The notes beneath the pieces are model-generated. The model made no database searches, was not told the origin of the DNA, and worked only from the letters and a program-made list of their open reading frames with translations. Position numbers and translations under genes: made by a program. Below are positions 54,457 to 63,799 of a stretch of DNA of 64,000 bases, piece by piece (the stretch's first letter is position 1; each line of letters starts with the position of its first letter). This DNA comes from Nitrososphaerota archaeon (GTDB taxonomy: Archaea > Thermoproteota > Nitrososphaeria > Nitrososphaerales > Gagatemarchaeaceae): positions 62,001 to 126,000 of the forward strand of contig JAPCJH010000002.1 of assembly GCA_027887045.1 (NCBI GenBank). The letters run 5' to 3'.

Positions 54457-57400
54457 TTAGACGCTCTTCATCATTTGGAGCTTCTCTGGTAGATACGTGT
54501 CAACTATGTAGCTCAGACCGTAGCGAGAGAACGCCTCTTGCTCGCTCTTCTTCTTTATCCTGAGAAAAGTGTCGAGCTCATCGTGCCACATCTTCTCTGT
54601 GTACCTCGGGTCGGCCTTGAGCTCGTAGAGCCTCTTGATGTCGACGTCAGTGAGCTTGTCGGAGGGCAGCTTGTACTTGACTATGTCGGAGTTATGCAAA
54701 ACAAGCCCGCCGACCCCCCCTACGAAGGTGTGAACGTCTCTTACCTCAAGATCATACACGTAATCAGAGGTCTTTCCTAGATTTGTAATGCTTTTTACCG
54801 GCAAAAGCACGACGTCGTTTTTGACTAATCTGATTAGAGTTTGAAGTTTGTCACTCTCAACTTTCTCTTCGAACATTTCGAAAGCTTGCGAAAGCCGCGT
54901 ATAGCCAATCCTCGCCTTACCGGCGTTTGTGAACAGAGTACGGTGCAAGCGGCCCTTCTTGCCGTAGGGAACCAGCTTCTTCATTTCCGTTCTCAAAGAA
55001 TAGACAAGAGTGCCTGGCATGGATTTGATGTCAGAGTGCACGTCCACAGCTTTGCGGCAGAGTTCTGTGACGATGTCACTAATCGGCTGAGTATTTGCAC
55101 AAGAAACGACAAAAGCGTCTCCCGATCGCCAAACATTCGAAACACACCCGAGTTGCCTCAAAAGCACGGTGAGGTCAGAAGCGAGCATCCTGCTGACGGT
55201 CTTCAGACTCATTCTTGTGCCCACATTGTAATTTATCATTCTGTCTCCGCGGAAACAACCCCTCAGGAACTCAGTCTTGACTTCATTAGGCATGTTTAGG
55301 ATGATGAATGGAACCCGTTTGTCTCTTGCATGTTCGCCAGTGTGGAAGGCCTTCAGGTATATCGTCGCCAAGAGCTTAGCACCATATTGCACGTCCAACC
55401 GATTTTCCCTCGACCTGACTCTCCCCTTTATGCCGAAGACTTTTCTCACACATTCCAGTGAATCTTCCACATAATTGGTTTCACTTCCTCCAAAGGTGAG
55501 TTCACACGTACGGCCTCGTTGCGTTTTTCCGGTGTTACCTTCGGCAGCGTGATACCCCAATAGACGTCCGAACTCAGGAGTGGCCTCTATCGCGATCGGA
55601 ATCCTGAGAGTGGAATATCTCAATCGAAGGAATCCCTGCGAGGGCAAGATCCCTTCTTGGATGAAGTACGACAATTTTGGTGTATTTCGTCTCGCTAATT
55701 GGTAATACCGCCGACGCAATGTCTTCTGATCATATTTCCCCCTCAGAGACCTGCAGAACTCGTCAGCATCAGCGCCCTCGACGAAGAAGTTCTCTGCCTC
55801 TTCGGGACACTCTGTTGCGATGAGCTTGGCAATGTTTAGGGCATTGAGGCTTTGGTTATTTGGCACGCTGAAGCATGCCGCGACCAAGTCGCCTTCAGCG
55901 AGAGAAGAGACCTCACGAGATTCTAGAGAGTATGTTTCGGAATTGAAAACCTCGATACTGTGGTTAGTCGTGGCTTTCACATTGTAGCCACCCATAATTC
56001 GGATTTCGTAAATATCGCCGTCATACCTATGCCTTGTCATAGCTGTGAGGGGCATGATGCCGACTCGGCCATCGTGAGAACATGAAAGGGCACTGATACT
56101 CCCATCGGCGAGCATCACCGCTTCGCTATTTTCCAGCTTGGACAGACGGGGGTACAGTTGCCTGGTTTCTTCATTTCTGATCATTCCATCTAGCTCTATG
56201 ACCACCGGCTCATCACCTGTTACACTGGCATACACACCTAACCAGACAGCTTTCGGAGTCGTTAGCTCCCTCAGGTGCGCAGCGTTAGCCGAGTTATGAA
56301 GGAGAATTCCTGACCTGCCTCCGATGAATCTTTCCACTCCCGGAACTGAGACATCATAGACGTATTCATCGACTTCAGAGGTAGTTTCAATGCTGACCAA
56401 TGGGTCAAAGCTGACGTCGCCTTTCGCAAGGTTAAGGATTTGCTCAATCGATGTTCTCGTCTCTGGGGTCACTCTCCTCTGTTCGCATGTAAGAACATGT
56501 TCGAGTGTATTCACGACGCTCAATCTGTCAACTCCTCCGTCACCCCCTCTTTGAATCAGCTCGCAAATCCGTCGGTAGGTTAATTCGCACTTCACCTCGT
56601 GATGCCGATGCTCATAAATCTCCAGTCTTAGAAATGCAAGTCCGCTAGCGATTGCAGGGAACGCCTTCGCGGTGAAATCTGAGCTCTGTTGTGTGCTCGC
56701 CGCATGCTCGATGATGAAACCCTCATAATCTTCGTAGAGAACCGGTGAGACTAATTTCGCAGTTTGTGAACTGCCCGAAACTACCACGGTGATTTGGTCC
56801 TTTCCGATCGAAGGGGTGATGCTCCTCTGCGTCATCGTCCCTTGCTTCTTGGTCGAGGCATTCCTCGAAATGACCAAAAGTTCACCCTCCCTAAGGTCTG
56901 ACGTAGCTATCGAAAATATCCTGCCATTTCTGAGAATGAAAACGCTGTGGTTCGGCGTGACGATAACGGACCTTCCGCTCTGAGTGCGCAACGAGTATAG
57001 AGGCCCTCTATACAAGTGCCGTATTGCTGACGACAATGGCTTGAATTTCACATTGTACGTATCGTCAACGGTCATCACTTCGTATGGGATTGCACCGCAT
57101 ACCTCGTTCTCGAAAGAATCATTGAAGGACCCATACTGATCGATGCATTCGTCGACGAACTCGCCTATCTTCATCATTGCGACTCGGCCTTCACTGTCCC
57201 GAACGACGATAGGCTCGTCTCTCTGAACAGACCCGGATTTTATCACCATCGCGATGTGTGCTCCCCATGGATCTGCGTCACAAAGAATCCCGATCGGGAG
57301 CCCGAGTTCTTGGTTCAATCTTCGCAAGAGGTATCTTGTCGACCTCGGTGGCTGCCCCGCCGTGTTCACGAGGATTGCCTTGTGGCGCTTGTGGACCTTC

Positions 57401-58029
57401 TCTTCGACGAACCTTGTGAAGAGACCTCCCTTCTCTATCGCTAGGACCATCTCCGCGTCCGTGTTCTCGAACTCTGCCGTCGTCAGGGCGGGACCGATCA
57501 TCACGCCGTCGGGGTGGGCGGAGAGATCGAGTTTCTTCCCTTCATAGCCCGGTACTGTGTATTCGATCGTCAAGTTCCCGAAAATCGAGCTTCTTTCCTC
57601 GGGGAAGATGTTGAAGCCCTCGCGAGCCATCGACATGAGGACCTCGAGGTCCGTGATCAGTTCGTCCGATTCGGCCTGGTCCTGGAACTCCACATTGAAT
57701 GCTTGCGCCGAGTAGTAGACGTCTCGGAGGGTGGACGTCCTCTTCTCCTCCACAAGCTTCTTGGAAAAGTACGCGAGCCAGAGCAGTTGAGTGAAGGGAC
57801 GGATGTGCTTGATGTTCCCCGCCGACCTTCTGACGCTCGCCGAGCCGAGGATGAACTGCTGGAGCTTCTTGTCGTAGAGGATGTTCTTTACCGAGCGGCT
57901 TGAGAGCGTGAAACTCGGAAAGTTCCCGCTGTCCAGGTCGTCGTAGACCTTCTCCCCGAGGTCCTTCAGCAGCTTCTGGGCCGTGACCTGTCTTGCTTCA
58001 GCGGTAGTCTTCGATTTTGCTTTGCTCAA
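54457..58029 (-). CDS. top6A: DNA topoisomerase VI subunit A with two inteins
   Basis: A 1,190-residue precursor; removal of two inteins leaves 365 residues, the normal Top6A length. Top6A is the Spo11-like DNA-cleaving subunit. The catalytic Tyr lies in the N-terminal 5Y-CAP domain (STLRDVYYSAQ, Tyr105/106). The Toprim metal site is ILCDADPWGAHIAMVIKSG, which ends at residue 266, where intein 1 (267-579) begins. Then SANAAHLRELTTPKAVWLGVYA (580-601), intein 2 (602-1113), and SDIVKYKLPSDKLTDVDIKRLYELKADPRYTEKMW to the end. Both inteins use Ser as first residue and as +1 residue. The start overlaps top6B by 32 bp. The IS6-like element sits 20 bp beyond its stop. Confidence 0.95.
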   Translation of the reverse strand: MSKAKSKTTAEARQVTAQKLLKDLGEKVYDDLDSGNFPSFTLSSRSVKNILYDKKLQQFILGSASVRRSAGNIKHIRPFTQLLWLAYFSKKLVEEKRTSTLRDVYYSAQAFNVEFQDQAESDELITDLEVLMSMAREGFNIFPEERSSIFGNLTIEYTVPGYEGKKLDLSAHPDGVMIGPALTTAEFENTDAEMVLAIEKGGLFTRFVEEKVHKRHKAILVNTAGQPPRSTRYLLRRLNQELGLPIGILCDADPWGAHIAMVIKSGSVQRDEPIVVRDSEGRVAMMKIGEFVDECIDQYGSFNDSFENEVCGAIPYEVMTVDDTYNVKFKPLSSAIRHLYRGPLYSLRTQSGRSVIVTPNHSVFILRNGRIFSIATSDLREGELLVISRNASTKKQGTMTQRSITPSIGKDQITVVVSGSSQTAKLVSPVLYEDYEGFIIEHAASTQQSSDFTAKAFPAIASGLAFLRLEIYEHRHHEVKCELTYRRICELIQRGGDGGVDRLSVVNTLEHVLTCEQRRVTPETRTSIEQILNLAKGDVSFDPLVSIETTSEVDEYVYDVSVPGVERFIGGRSGILLHNSANAAHLRELTTPKAVWLGVYASVTGDEPVVIELDGMIRNEETRQLYPRLSKLENSEAVMLADGSISALSCSHDGRVGIMPLTAMTRHRYDGDIYEIRIMGGYNVKATTNHSIEVFNSETYSLESREVSSLAEGDLVAACFSVPNNQSLNALNIAKLIATECPEEAENFFVEGADADEFCRSLRGKYDQKTLRRRYYQLARRNTPKLSYFIQEGILPSQGFLRLRYSTLRIPIAIEATPEFGRLLGYHAAEGNTGKTQRGRTCELTFGGSETNYVEDSLECVRKVFGIKGRVRSRENRLDVQYGAKLLATIYLKAFHTGEHARDKRVPFIILNMPNEVKTEFLRGCFRGDRMINYNVGTRMSLKTVSRMLASDLTVLLRQLGCVSNVWRSGDAFVVSCANTQPISDIVTELCRKAVDVHSDIKSMPGTLVYSLRTEMKKLVPYGKKGRLHRTLFTNAGKARIGYTRLSQAFEMFEEKVESDKLQTLIRLVKNDVVLLPVKSITNLGKTSDYVYDLEVRDVHTFVGGVGGLVLHNSDIVKYKLPSDKLTDVDIKRLYELKADPRYTEKMWHDELDTFLRIKKKSEQEAFSRYGLSYIVDTYLPEKLQMMKSV
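54691..56226 (-). mobile_element. Top6A intein 2, with LAGLIDADG endonuclease
   Basis: A 512-residue intein (602-1113), starting SVTGDEPVVIELDG and ending VHTFVGGVGGLVLHN. Block B is ATTNHSIEV. The endonuclease motifs FGRLLGYHAAEGNT (about 820-833) and FLRGCFRGDRMI (921-932) are kept but in weaker form than usual, with Glu and Asp at the catalytic places. The large size comes from a helical stretch between blocks. Confidence 0.92.
56293..57231 (-). mobile_element. Top6A intein 1, with non-LAGLIDADG insert
   Basis: A 313-residue intein (267-579). The start SVQRDEPIVVRDSEG resembles that of intein 2. Block B is TPNHSVF and the end is GRSGILLHN. About 110-130 residues in the middle (430-560) are helical (KAFPAIASGLAFLRLEIYEHRHHEV, ICELIQRGGDGGVDRLSVVNTLEHVL) and show no LAGLIDADG or HNH motif. 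Confidence 0.9.
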
Positions 58030-59659
58030 TCCCTATCACTTGTTGTCCTTCGCTTCCAGGCTCAGGGTTCGGCGCTTCCTCTATCCCCTCTGCCACCACC
58101 TCTACTTCTCCCCCTTCTTCGCCTATGAGTTTCCTGTAGTGGGGAGTCCGTTTGTGCCCGGCGAGATCCGTGGCAAACCGTGCAATCAAAGGAAGGTACT
58201 TTCCGTAAATGTTCATTTTGCGCTGGACCGCTTCCATGTTCCCTTTCCGAGACAGGTAGATGCTCAATCGGCGAAGCGCTTCCCTGATTGCGTTCCTGAG
58301 CTCTCTCTCTATTTCCGGCCTGTCCGCGATGTATTCTTTCCCGACCGTCTTGTACGGTATCTTCGTCGAAGCTATGTGTGTGATGATCGCCACAGGGGCG
58401 TCCTGGGGGACGTGGTATCGCTTCCAGTCTATCTCCTCGTTCAGCAGCTTGAACGACACATCACTGCTCTCGTCATAAAGCAACGGAATCCTGTTCGCGA
58501 ACCGGAAAAGCTTCATTCCCGGCTGTAGCGTTTTTGCGCCGTATGCCAGCCCAACTTCGACCAAGAACGGGAACCCGGAATAGGACGAGGGGGGTCGGGC
58601 TACAACAGTAGAAAATTCGGGTTGCAGCTCCTTGTTGATCCCCACCTGAAGGATCTCCTCACCTACCGGCGACAAACAGCTCGCGTCCGGCTGGAGAAAG
58701 TCCGGATACCTCTGAAGTGCGTCAACAATCGAAACGACCTGCTGGTTGCTTAGCCGGTTCGGAGAAAGCGAGCCATCAATCCCTGCGAAGGCAAGAAACT
58801 TGGATGCAATCCTTTCGCCAACGCGATGAAAATGCTTGACCATGAAATCCTCAAGATTGTCTTCCTCCGACGATTTCACGATCCTCTTGAAAGCCTCAAC
58901 GTCGATGCCGTAAGGGTGCGGGAGCGTTTCCTTGGGAGCCACGGGCATCGACGTCGTCGCACGCTCGAAGAACGTGATTTGCCCCTGCGGGTCTACGAAA
59001 GTCAGGTTCGCATAACTTGCTACGAGGGCCGTTTGCCTGAAGTAATCGGTGATCTTTTGAGATGCCCTCAGATAGTCACCTTCGAGGGTGAGATCGACCC
59101 TCGTCCCGGTTTGACCACCTGCATCGCTGGAGTCCCGTCTAAGCACAACGGGTTTGTTCTCGGCGATGTCTATCAACATCTCGAAAGAATACTTGGTTTT
59201 CCCATCCTGCGAAGTCGTGATCCTGACGGGTTTGTTCGTCGTTATTTGCCCGTAGAGGATGGTCATCGTACCTCCTAGCCCGAACATTCCGCGAGATTGC
59301 CGGAGGATGTATTTCGATCCGTAGAAGACCTTACCGAAAGCGCTCGGGACCTGGTTCGGTTCTACCCCAGGCCCATTGTCAGACACGCTCAGTCTATATG
59401 CTCTCGGGTCGGGGGAATCGTTAGCATTGCTTTCCGGGATTATCCTCACATAGATTTCCGGAAGCGACCCCGCGAGTTCGGTCGCGTCCAAACTATTTTC
59501 AACAAGTTCTCTTACTGCCATGTAGAGCGCTCGCGCGGGGTTCGTGAAACCTGCGAGGTCGCGATTACGATAGAAGAATTCAGAGGGAGAAATTTCTGTG
59601 TAGGTCACCAATGAGTTACTTGACCCCCGTTTCTTCTTCGCAGTGATTCGTCCGCGCAA
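57998..59659 (-). CDS. top6B: DNA topoisomerase VI subunit B
   Basis: A 553-residue GHKL ATPase that drives the Top6A gate. ATP-site motifs are NPARALYMAVRELVENSLDATEL (N box), VSDNGPGVEPNQVPSAFGKVFYGSKY (G1), and GMFGLGGTMTILYGQ (G2), with the switch Lys near TEISP. H2TH and transducer domains follow; LSPNRLSNQQVVSIVDALQRYPDFLQP is the H2TH part. The C-terminal tail is acidic. It is upstream of top6A with 32 bp overlap, giving coupled synthesis of the two subunits. A TATA-like TATTTAT at about 59735 suggests a promoter for this pair. Confidence 0.95.
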   Translation of the reverse strand: MRGRITAKKKRGSSNSLVTYTEISPSEFFYRNRDLAGFTNPARALYMAVRELVENSLDATELAGSLPEIYVRIIPESNANDSPDPRAYRLSVSDNGPGVEPNQVPSAFGKVFYGSKYILRQSRGMFGLGGTMTILYGQITTNKPVRITTSQDGKTKYSFEMLIDIAENKPVVLRRDSSDAGGQTGTRVDLTLEGDYLRASQKITDYFRQTALVASYANLTFVDPQGQITFFERATTSMPVAPKETLPHPYGIDVEAFKRIVKSSEEDNLEDFMVKHFHRVGERIASKFLAFAGIDGSLSPNRLSNQQVVSIVDALQRYPDFLQPDASCLSPVGEEILQVGINKELQPEFSTVVARPPSSYSGFPFLVEVGLAYGAKTLQPGMKLFRFANRIPLLYDESSDVSFKLLNEEIDWKRYHVPQDAPVAIITHIASTKIPYKTVGKEYIADRPEIERELRNAIREALRRLSIYLSRKGNMEAVQRKMNIYGKYLPLIARFATDLAGHKRTPHYRKLIGEEGGEVEVVAEGIEEAPNPEPGSEGQQVIGIEQSKIEDYR

Positions 59660-59742
59660 TCAGAATAATAGTTTCCAACTCCACTGTCAGAATCTCCTTT
59701 CGAGGCGCCGCCCCACCACTATTGAAGAGAACTGGATAAATA

Positions 59743-60363
59743 CTAACCTTCCAATTTTTTCAGGTCGGCTGCGATTTTCTCCGGAGAGTCTTCTTCCCAG
59801 ATGAAAATGCGTTCGAGTTTCCTCTTCGACCTCGCCTTTTGCAGGACGTTGAAGACAGTCTTATGGGGGCTGCCTGAAGCCAGCATTCTGACCGCCTCGG
59901 AAGCGAGCTGGATGTCCGAGACCCCGCCTATTATCGATACGGTCCTTCCATACACCGAGATGTAGCATTCTGTGAGCTCCTCGATCACGCGCCTGGACTT
60001 TCCGTTCAAACCGATTATGCGTCCTCTGATTCTTTCCATCGCCTTGTCGCTTTTTCCCGCGAAATCTCTGAGGTCGATGACTTCAAAGGCAGTGTCTTCG
60101 TCGAAGAGCTTTCGAGCCCTATGGGGGGAGAAACCTCGGCCTATCGCTTCGACGACCCTTACGGCCGTCAGGGGGTCCCCGCTGTCGAAGGAAGCGGCCC
60201 TTACAGTGACGGAGCCTTCCTTGCTATCGATCACTATCTCCACCCCGAGTTTCTCCTCGAAAGACTTCATCGTGGAGCCCCCCTTGCCGATCAGGACCCC
60301 TACCCTGTCAAGGGGCACTTTGACTATTTGTTCAAAACTCACTTTGTGATTTCCTCCAACCAA
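59743..60363 (-). CDS. KH-domain ribosome biogenesis protein (Pno1/Dim2-like)
   Basis: A 206-residue protein with two KH domains. Domain 1 is VPLDRVGVLIGKGGSTMKSFEEKLGVEIVIDSKEGSVTV (GKGG loop), domain 2 is RIRGRIIGLNGKSRRVIEELTECYISVYGRTVSIIGGVSDIQLASEAVRML. Archaeal Dim2/Pno1 binds the 3' end of 16S rRNA and works with the RIO1 kinase and Nob1 in 30S maturation. Its ATG overlaps the 3' end of rio1 by 25 bp, a conserved pairing. Operon order rio1-dim2 then continues after a gap to top6B-top6A. Confidence 0.93.
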   Translation of the reverse strand: MVGGNHKVSFEQIVKVPLDRVGVLIGKGGSTMKSFEEKLGVEIVIDSKEGSVTVRAASFDSGDPLTAVRVVEAIGRGFSPHRARKLFDEDTAFEVIDLRDFAGKSDKAMERIRGRIIGLNGKSRRVIEELTECYISVYGRTVSIIGGVSDIQLASEAVRMLASGSPHKTVFNVLQKARSKRKLERIFIWEEDSPEKIAADLKKLEG

Positions 60364-61112
60364 TCTTCCGGTTCTCTGGTGCCGATGCCCCGCTTCTTAA
60401 AGAACCTAACCATGTTCTTGATGTCTCTTGTAAGAAACTCGATCGCCTGCGGATGAGACTCGAGGACAGCAGAGCCGAAATCAAAGAGCACGAGCTCCGT
60501 CCCGTTCTTGAAGAAATTGAATTCCGAGAGGTCGGCGTGCACCAGCCCGGCGGAGTTGTAGAGCTTCGAAATCGTGTCGAACGTCCACTCGTAGTCCTTT
60601 TCGTCGACCTCGGACTCGGCGAATATGGGGGCCGGCGCGGGCGGAGTACCGATAAACTCCATCGAAAGAACGTTTTTTTCGAAGGCGTATGGCTTGGGAA
60701 CACGAATCCCGGCTGATTCAGCGAGTTGCAGGTTCTTGAATTCCTTCCGCACCCATATGAAGATCATCTCCCGAGAATTGCTGGGCAGCTTCCCGAAGCG
60801 CCTGTCTCCCGCGATGTAGTTCAGTCGTCTCCTGAACTCCGCCGAGACCGTAAGGTAGATCTTGACGGCTCGATTTGTGCCCTCCGCTGTAACGCCCCAG
60901 TAAACGCGGGCTTCCTTTCCAGAGCTTACGATACCGTTGAGTTCTGAGATGGCACCCTGCCTCATCAGTTGCCTCAGAACGAGAAGCGTGGCTCTGTCGA
61001 AGACCTCTTCCATCGTCTTCCTGTCGTCAGAATCCTTCCGCAGGAACCTGCTGTCCCTCTCGTATCGCCTAAGTTCCTCGCGGAGTCGGTCACTTCCGCC
61101 ATCTTCGGTCAC
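60339..61112 (-). CDS. rio1: RIO1-type serine protein kinase
   Basis: A 257-residue atypical kinase for small-subunit maturation. ATP-site strand ISELNGIVSSGKEARVYWGV, then VKIYLTV with the Lys, the RIO1 insert REMIFIWVRKEFKNLQLAESAGIRVPKP, hinge SMEFIG, catalytic loop LVHADLSEFNFF, and metal motif LFDFGSAVLESHPQAIEFLTRDIKNMVRFF. All key residues are present. It overlaps the downstream KH gene and is divergent from the grpE operon. Confidence 0.95.
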   Translation of the reverse strand: MTEDGGSDRLREELRRYERDSRFLRKDSDDRKTMEEVFDRATLLVLRQLMRQGAISELNGIVSSGKEARVYWGVTAEGTNRAVKIYLTVSAEFRRRLNYIAGDRRFGKLPSNSREMIFIWVRKEFKNLQLAESAGIRVPKPYAFEKNVLSMEFIGTPPAPAPIFAESEVDEKDYEWTFDTISKLYNSAGLVHADLSEFNFFKNGTELVLFDFGSAVLESHPQAIEFLTRDIKNMVRFFKKRGIGTREPEDWLEEITK

Positions 61113-61193
61113 GAGGATGCTTTCCCCCTGAAGGTCTAAAGCCTTACCCCGCCGAGTCTCCGTGCCTCAGAGTCTGCCTCTAACCGGAGCAAA

Positions 61194-61202
61194 GCTTAAA
61201 TT
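61194..61202 (+). promoter_or_regulatory. TATA-like element of the grpE-dnaK-dnaJ operon
   Basis: GCTTAAATT lies just before the palindrome at 61205-61227, so transcription should start inside or at the end of that palindrome. Confidence 0.5.
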
Positions 61203-61204
61203 CC

Positions 61205-61227
61205 GTATACAACTCGATGTTGTATAC
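61205..61227. promoter_or_regulatory. 23-bp palindrome, candidate heat-shock operator
   Basis: GTATACAAC and GTTGTATAC form perfect 9-bp arms around a 5-bp spacer (61214-61218). The site covers the predicted transcription start of grpE-dnaK-dnaJ, the right place for a repressor. The binding protein is not in this window. Confidence 0.7.
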
Positions 61228-61288
61228 CAAGGTAGAATCATGAAACGACATTCTTTTCGGGCTTCGGAAGGCGTAGCGGGTGAGATGA

Positions 61289-61909
61289 TTGTCGGATGAC
61301 GCTGAAACAGACGAGGAAGCGAATGATGAGATGAAACCGAATCAAACGGCCCTAGAAAGGATGCAGGCGGAGAAGGCAGCAGAGACCGATCTGACGAAGG
61401 AGGCTCGAGAGCTGAAGAGGCTCTTACAAGACGAAAGGAGGAAGACGGAAGATTACCTGCACCGACTGCAATACCTCCAAGCGGATATGGATAATTATAG
61501 AAAAAGGATGGACAGGCAGGTCAGAGAGCTTGAAGAGTTCTCGACCGGGGGGCTTTCGAAGAAGCTCCTACCGGTCCTTGACGAACTCGACCTCGCCGCG
61601 ACCTCAAGCAAGGCGGCCGGGGAAAAGAAATCCATAATCGAAGGCGTGGCGATGGTGGCGAAGAATCTGCGAGTCATCCTGGAAGCGGAAGGTGTGATCA
61701 AGATCGAAGCCGTCGGAAAGCGGTTTGACCCCGAATTGCACGAGGCCGTGGAACGGGTACAAGGAAAGGAGAACGAGGATGACATGGTGATCGAAGAAAT
61801 AAGGAGCGGCTACACGTTCAAGGGTAAGGTCCTGAGACACAGCCTTGTGAAGGTCGCGGTGTCGCCTAGGTCTGATGTGGCGAGTACGAACGGGGGAGAG
61901 TCGACGTGA
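61289..61909 (+). CDS. grpE: GrpE nucleotide exchange factor
   Basis: A 206-residue cofactor of DnaK. After an acidic start comes a long coiled coil ([43 protein letters not shown], about 35-75), then the GrpE core [50 protein letters not shown] and a beta-wing [18 protein letters not shown]. Start TTG at 61289, with a purine-rich GGTGAGATGA just before. A 20-codon upstream frame (61240-61299) overlaps this start. The 3' end overlaps dnaK in GTGA. Confidence 0.94.
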   Translation: MSDDAETDEEANDEMKPNQTALERMQAEKAAETDLTKEARELKRLLQDERRKTEDYLHRLQYLQADMDNYRKRMDRQVRELEEFSTGGLSKKLLPVLDELDLAATSSKAAGEKKSIIEGVAMVAKNLRVILEAEGVIKIEAVGKRFDPELHEAVERVQGKENEDDMVIEEIRSGYTFKGKVLRHSLVKVAVSPRSDVASTNGGEST

Positions 61910-63780
61910 GCTCTGCAAGCCCGGCGCGCGAGAAGATTCTTGGGATAGATCTGGGCACGACCAACTCAGCGGGTGCGATTTTCGAAGCGGGAAGGCCGAC
62001 CGTGATTCCGAGCGCGGAGGGACCGACCGCGGCGGGAAAGATGTTCCCCTCGGTCGTCGCGTTCACGCAGGACGGCCAGCTCCTGGTCGGAGAGCCCGCG
62101 AAGAGGCAGGTCGTGACCAACCCGGACGGGACGATCTTCGAGATCAAGAGGAAGATGGGGACCGATTACAAAGTGAGACTCTTCGGCAAGGAGTACACGC
62201 CCCAGCAGATAAGCTCCTTCATTCTGCTGAAGATAAAGAAGGACGCGGAAGTATTCTTGGGATACCCGATAAAAAAGGTCGTCATCACAGTCCCGGCTCA
62301 CTTTAACGACAACCAGCGTCAGGCCACAAAGGACGCGGGGGAGATCGCGGGTCTCGAGGTTGTTCGCATAATCAACGAACCGACCGCCGCCGCGCTCGCC
62401 TTCGGCCTGGACAAGGCAGGGAAGGAGATGAAGATACTCGTCTTCAGCTTCGGGGGAGGGACTCACGACGTCACGGTAATGGAGTTCGGAGGCGGGGTAT
62501 TCCAGGTCCTAGCGACCAGCGGAGACACGCAGACCGGAGGAGCCGATGTCGACTATGCAATAGTCGACCTCCTGGTGGATGATTTCAAGAACAAGACGGG
62601 GATAGATCTCAGAAAGGACCGCACGGCAATGGTGCGCCTGAAGGAGGCGGCCGAGAGGGCGAAGATCGAACTCTCGAACCTGTTTGCGACGGATATCGAC
62701 CTTCCTTTCATCGCCAGCGATGCGAGCGGGACAAAGAACCTCCACTATGCCTTAAGCAGAGCGAAGCTCGAAGAGGTCGCCAGGCCGATCGTGCAGAGAG
62801 CGCAGGACCCGATCATGCGCGTGATAAGGGACGCAAAACTCGAGCCGAAGGACATCGAGAAGATCATCCTGATCGGAGGGATGACCCGGATGCCTCTGGT
62901 CAGGAAGTTCGTCGAGGATCTCGTGGGAAAGCCCGCGGAGAGGGGGGTAGACCCGATGGAGGCTGTCGCCATTGGTGCAGCGATCCAAGGCGCGGTGTTG
63001 GCTGGAGAAGTGAAGGACATCCTACTCCTCGATGTGACTCCGCTCTCCCTCGGAGTAGAGACTCTCGGGGGCGTCTTCACCAAGGTGATAGAGAGAAACA
63101 CCACGATACCCGTGAAGAAGACGCAGGTCTTCTCAACCGCCGCTGACTTCCAGACTGCGGTGACGATTCACGTCGTTCAAGGAGAGCGGCCGATGGCAGC
63201 GGATAACATATCGCTTGGCATGTTCAACCTTTCGGGGATACCACCGGCGCCAAGGGGCGTTCCGCAGATTGAGGTCACGTTCGACATCGATGCCAACGGC
63301 ATACTGAACGTCTCAGCGAAGGATCTTGGTAGCGGGAAGGAAGCGAAGATCACGATAACCGCTTCGACGAAACTGTCCAAGGAAGACAAGGAGAAGATGT
63401 TCCGCGACTCGGAACAGTTCGCCGAACAGGACCGGAAAAAGAGAGAGGAAGTCGAGCTCCGCAATGAAGCGGACTCGATGATCTACACGGCAGAACGGAC
63501 CAAGAAAGACCTGGGCGACAAGGTCAGCCAGGAGAACAAGGACAGGATAGACAAAGCGATTCAGGAACTCAAGAAAGCGCTCGACGGGAAGGACGCCAAC
63601 GAGCTAAGGGCGAAGAATGAAGAGCTCAGAAAGATACTCCAGGAGGTCGGCACCGCTGTCTACCAGCAGGCTTCGCAAGCGCAGACACCCGATCAGGGGA
63701 ATCCTGGTGCAACGCAGCAGGGTGGAGAAAAGGTAACCGACGCAGACTATAAAGTAGTGGAAGACGAAGGCAAGAAGTAG
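61906..63780 (+). CDS. dnaK: DnaK (Hsp70) chaperone
   Basis: A 624-residue Hsp70. The phosphate-1 loop is [17 protein letters not shown], the connect-1 and adenosine regions are normal ([41 protein letters not shown]), and the linker and substrate domain include [19 protein letters not shown]. The phosphate-2 motif reads [13 protein letters not shown] instead of the common DLGGGTFDVS: Ser replaces the Asp, and His replaces a hydrophobic residue. The C-terminal lid is present and ends VVEDEGKK. Start GTG overlaps grpE. DnaJ follows after 19 bp. Confidence 0.96.
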   Translation: MSSASPAREKILGIDLGTTNSAGAIFEAGRPTVIPSAEGPTAAGKMFPSVVAFTQDGQLLVGEPAKRQVVTNPDGTIFEIKRKMGTDYKVRLFGKEYTPQQISSFILLKIKKDAEVFLGYPIKKVVITVPAHFNDNQRQATKDAGEIAGLEVVRIINEPTAAALAFGLDKAGKEMKILVFSFGGGTHDVTVMEFGGGVFQVLATSGDTQTGGADVDYAIVDLLVDDFKNKTGIDLRKDRTAMVRLKEAAERAKIELSNLFATDIDLPFIASDASGTKNLHYALSRAKLEEVARPIVQRAQDPIMRVIRDAKLEPKDIEKIILIGGMTRMPLVRKFVEDLVGKPAERGVDPMEAVAIGAAIQGAVLAGEVKDILLLDVTPLSLGVETLGGVFTKVIERNTTIPVKKTQVFSTAADFQTAVTIHVVQGERPMAADNISLGMFNLSGIPPAPRGVPQIEVTFDIDANGILNVSAKDLGSGKEAKITITASTKLSKEDKEKMFRDSEQFAEQDRKKREEVELRNEADSMIYTAERTKKDLGDKVSQENKDRIDKAIQELKKALDGKDANELRAKNEELRKILQEVGTAVYQQASQAQTPDQGNPGATQQGGEKVTDADYKVVEDEGKK

Positions 63781-63799
63781 CAGGGCTGCGGGCTAGAAC

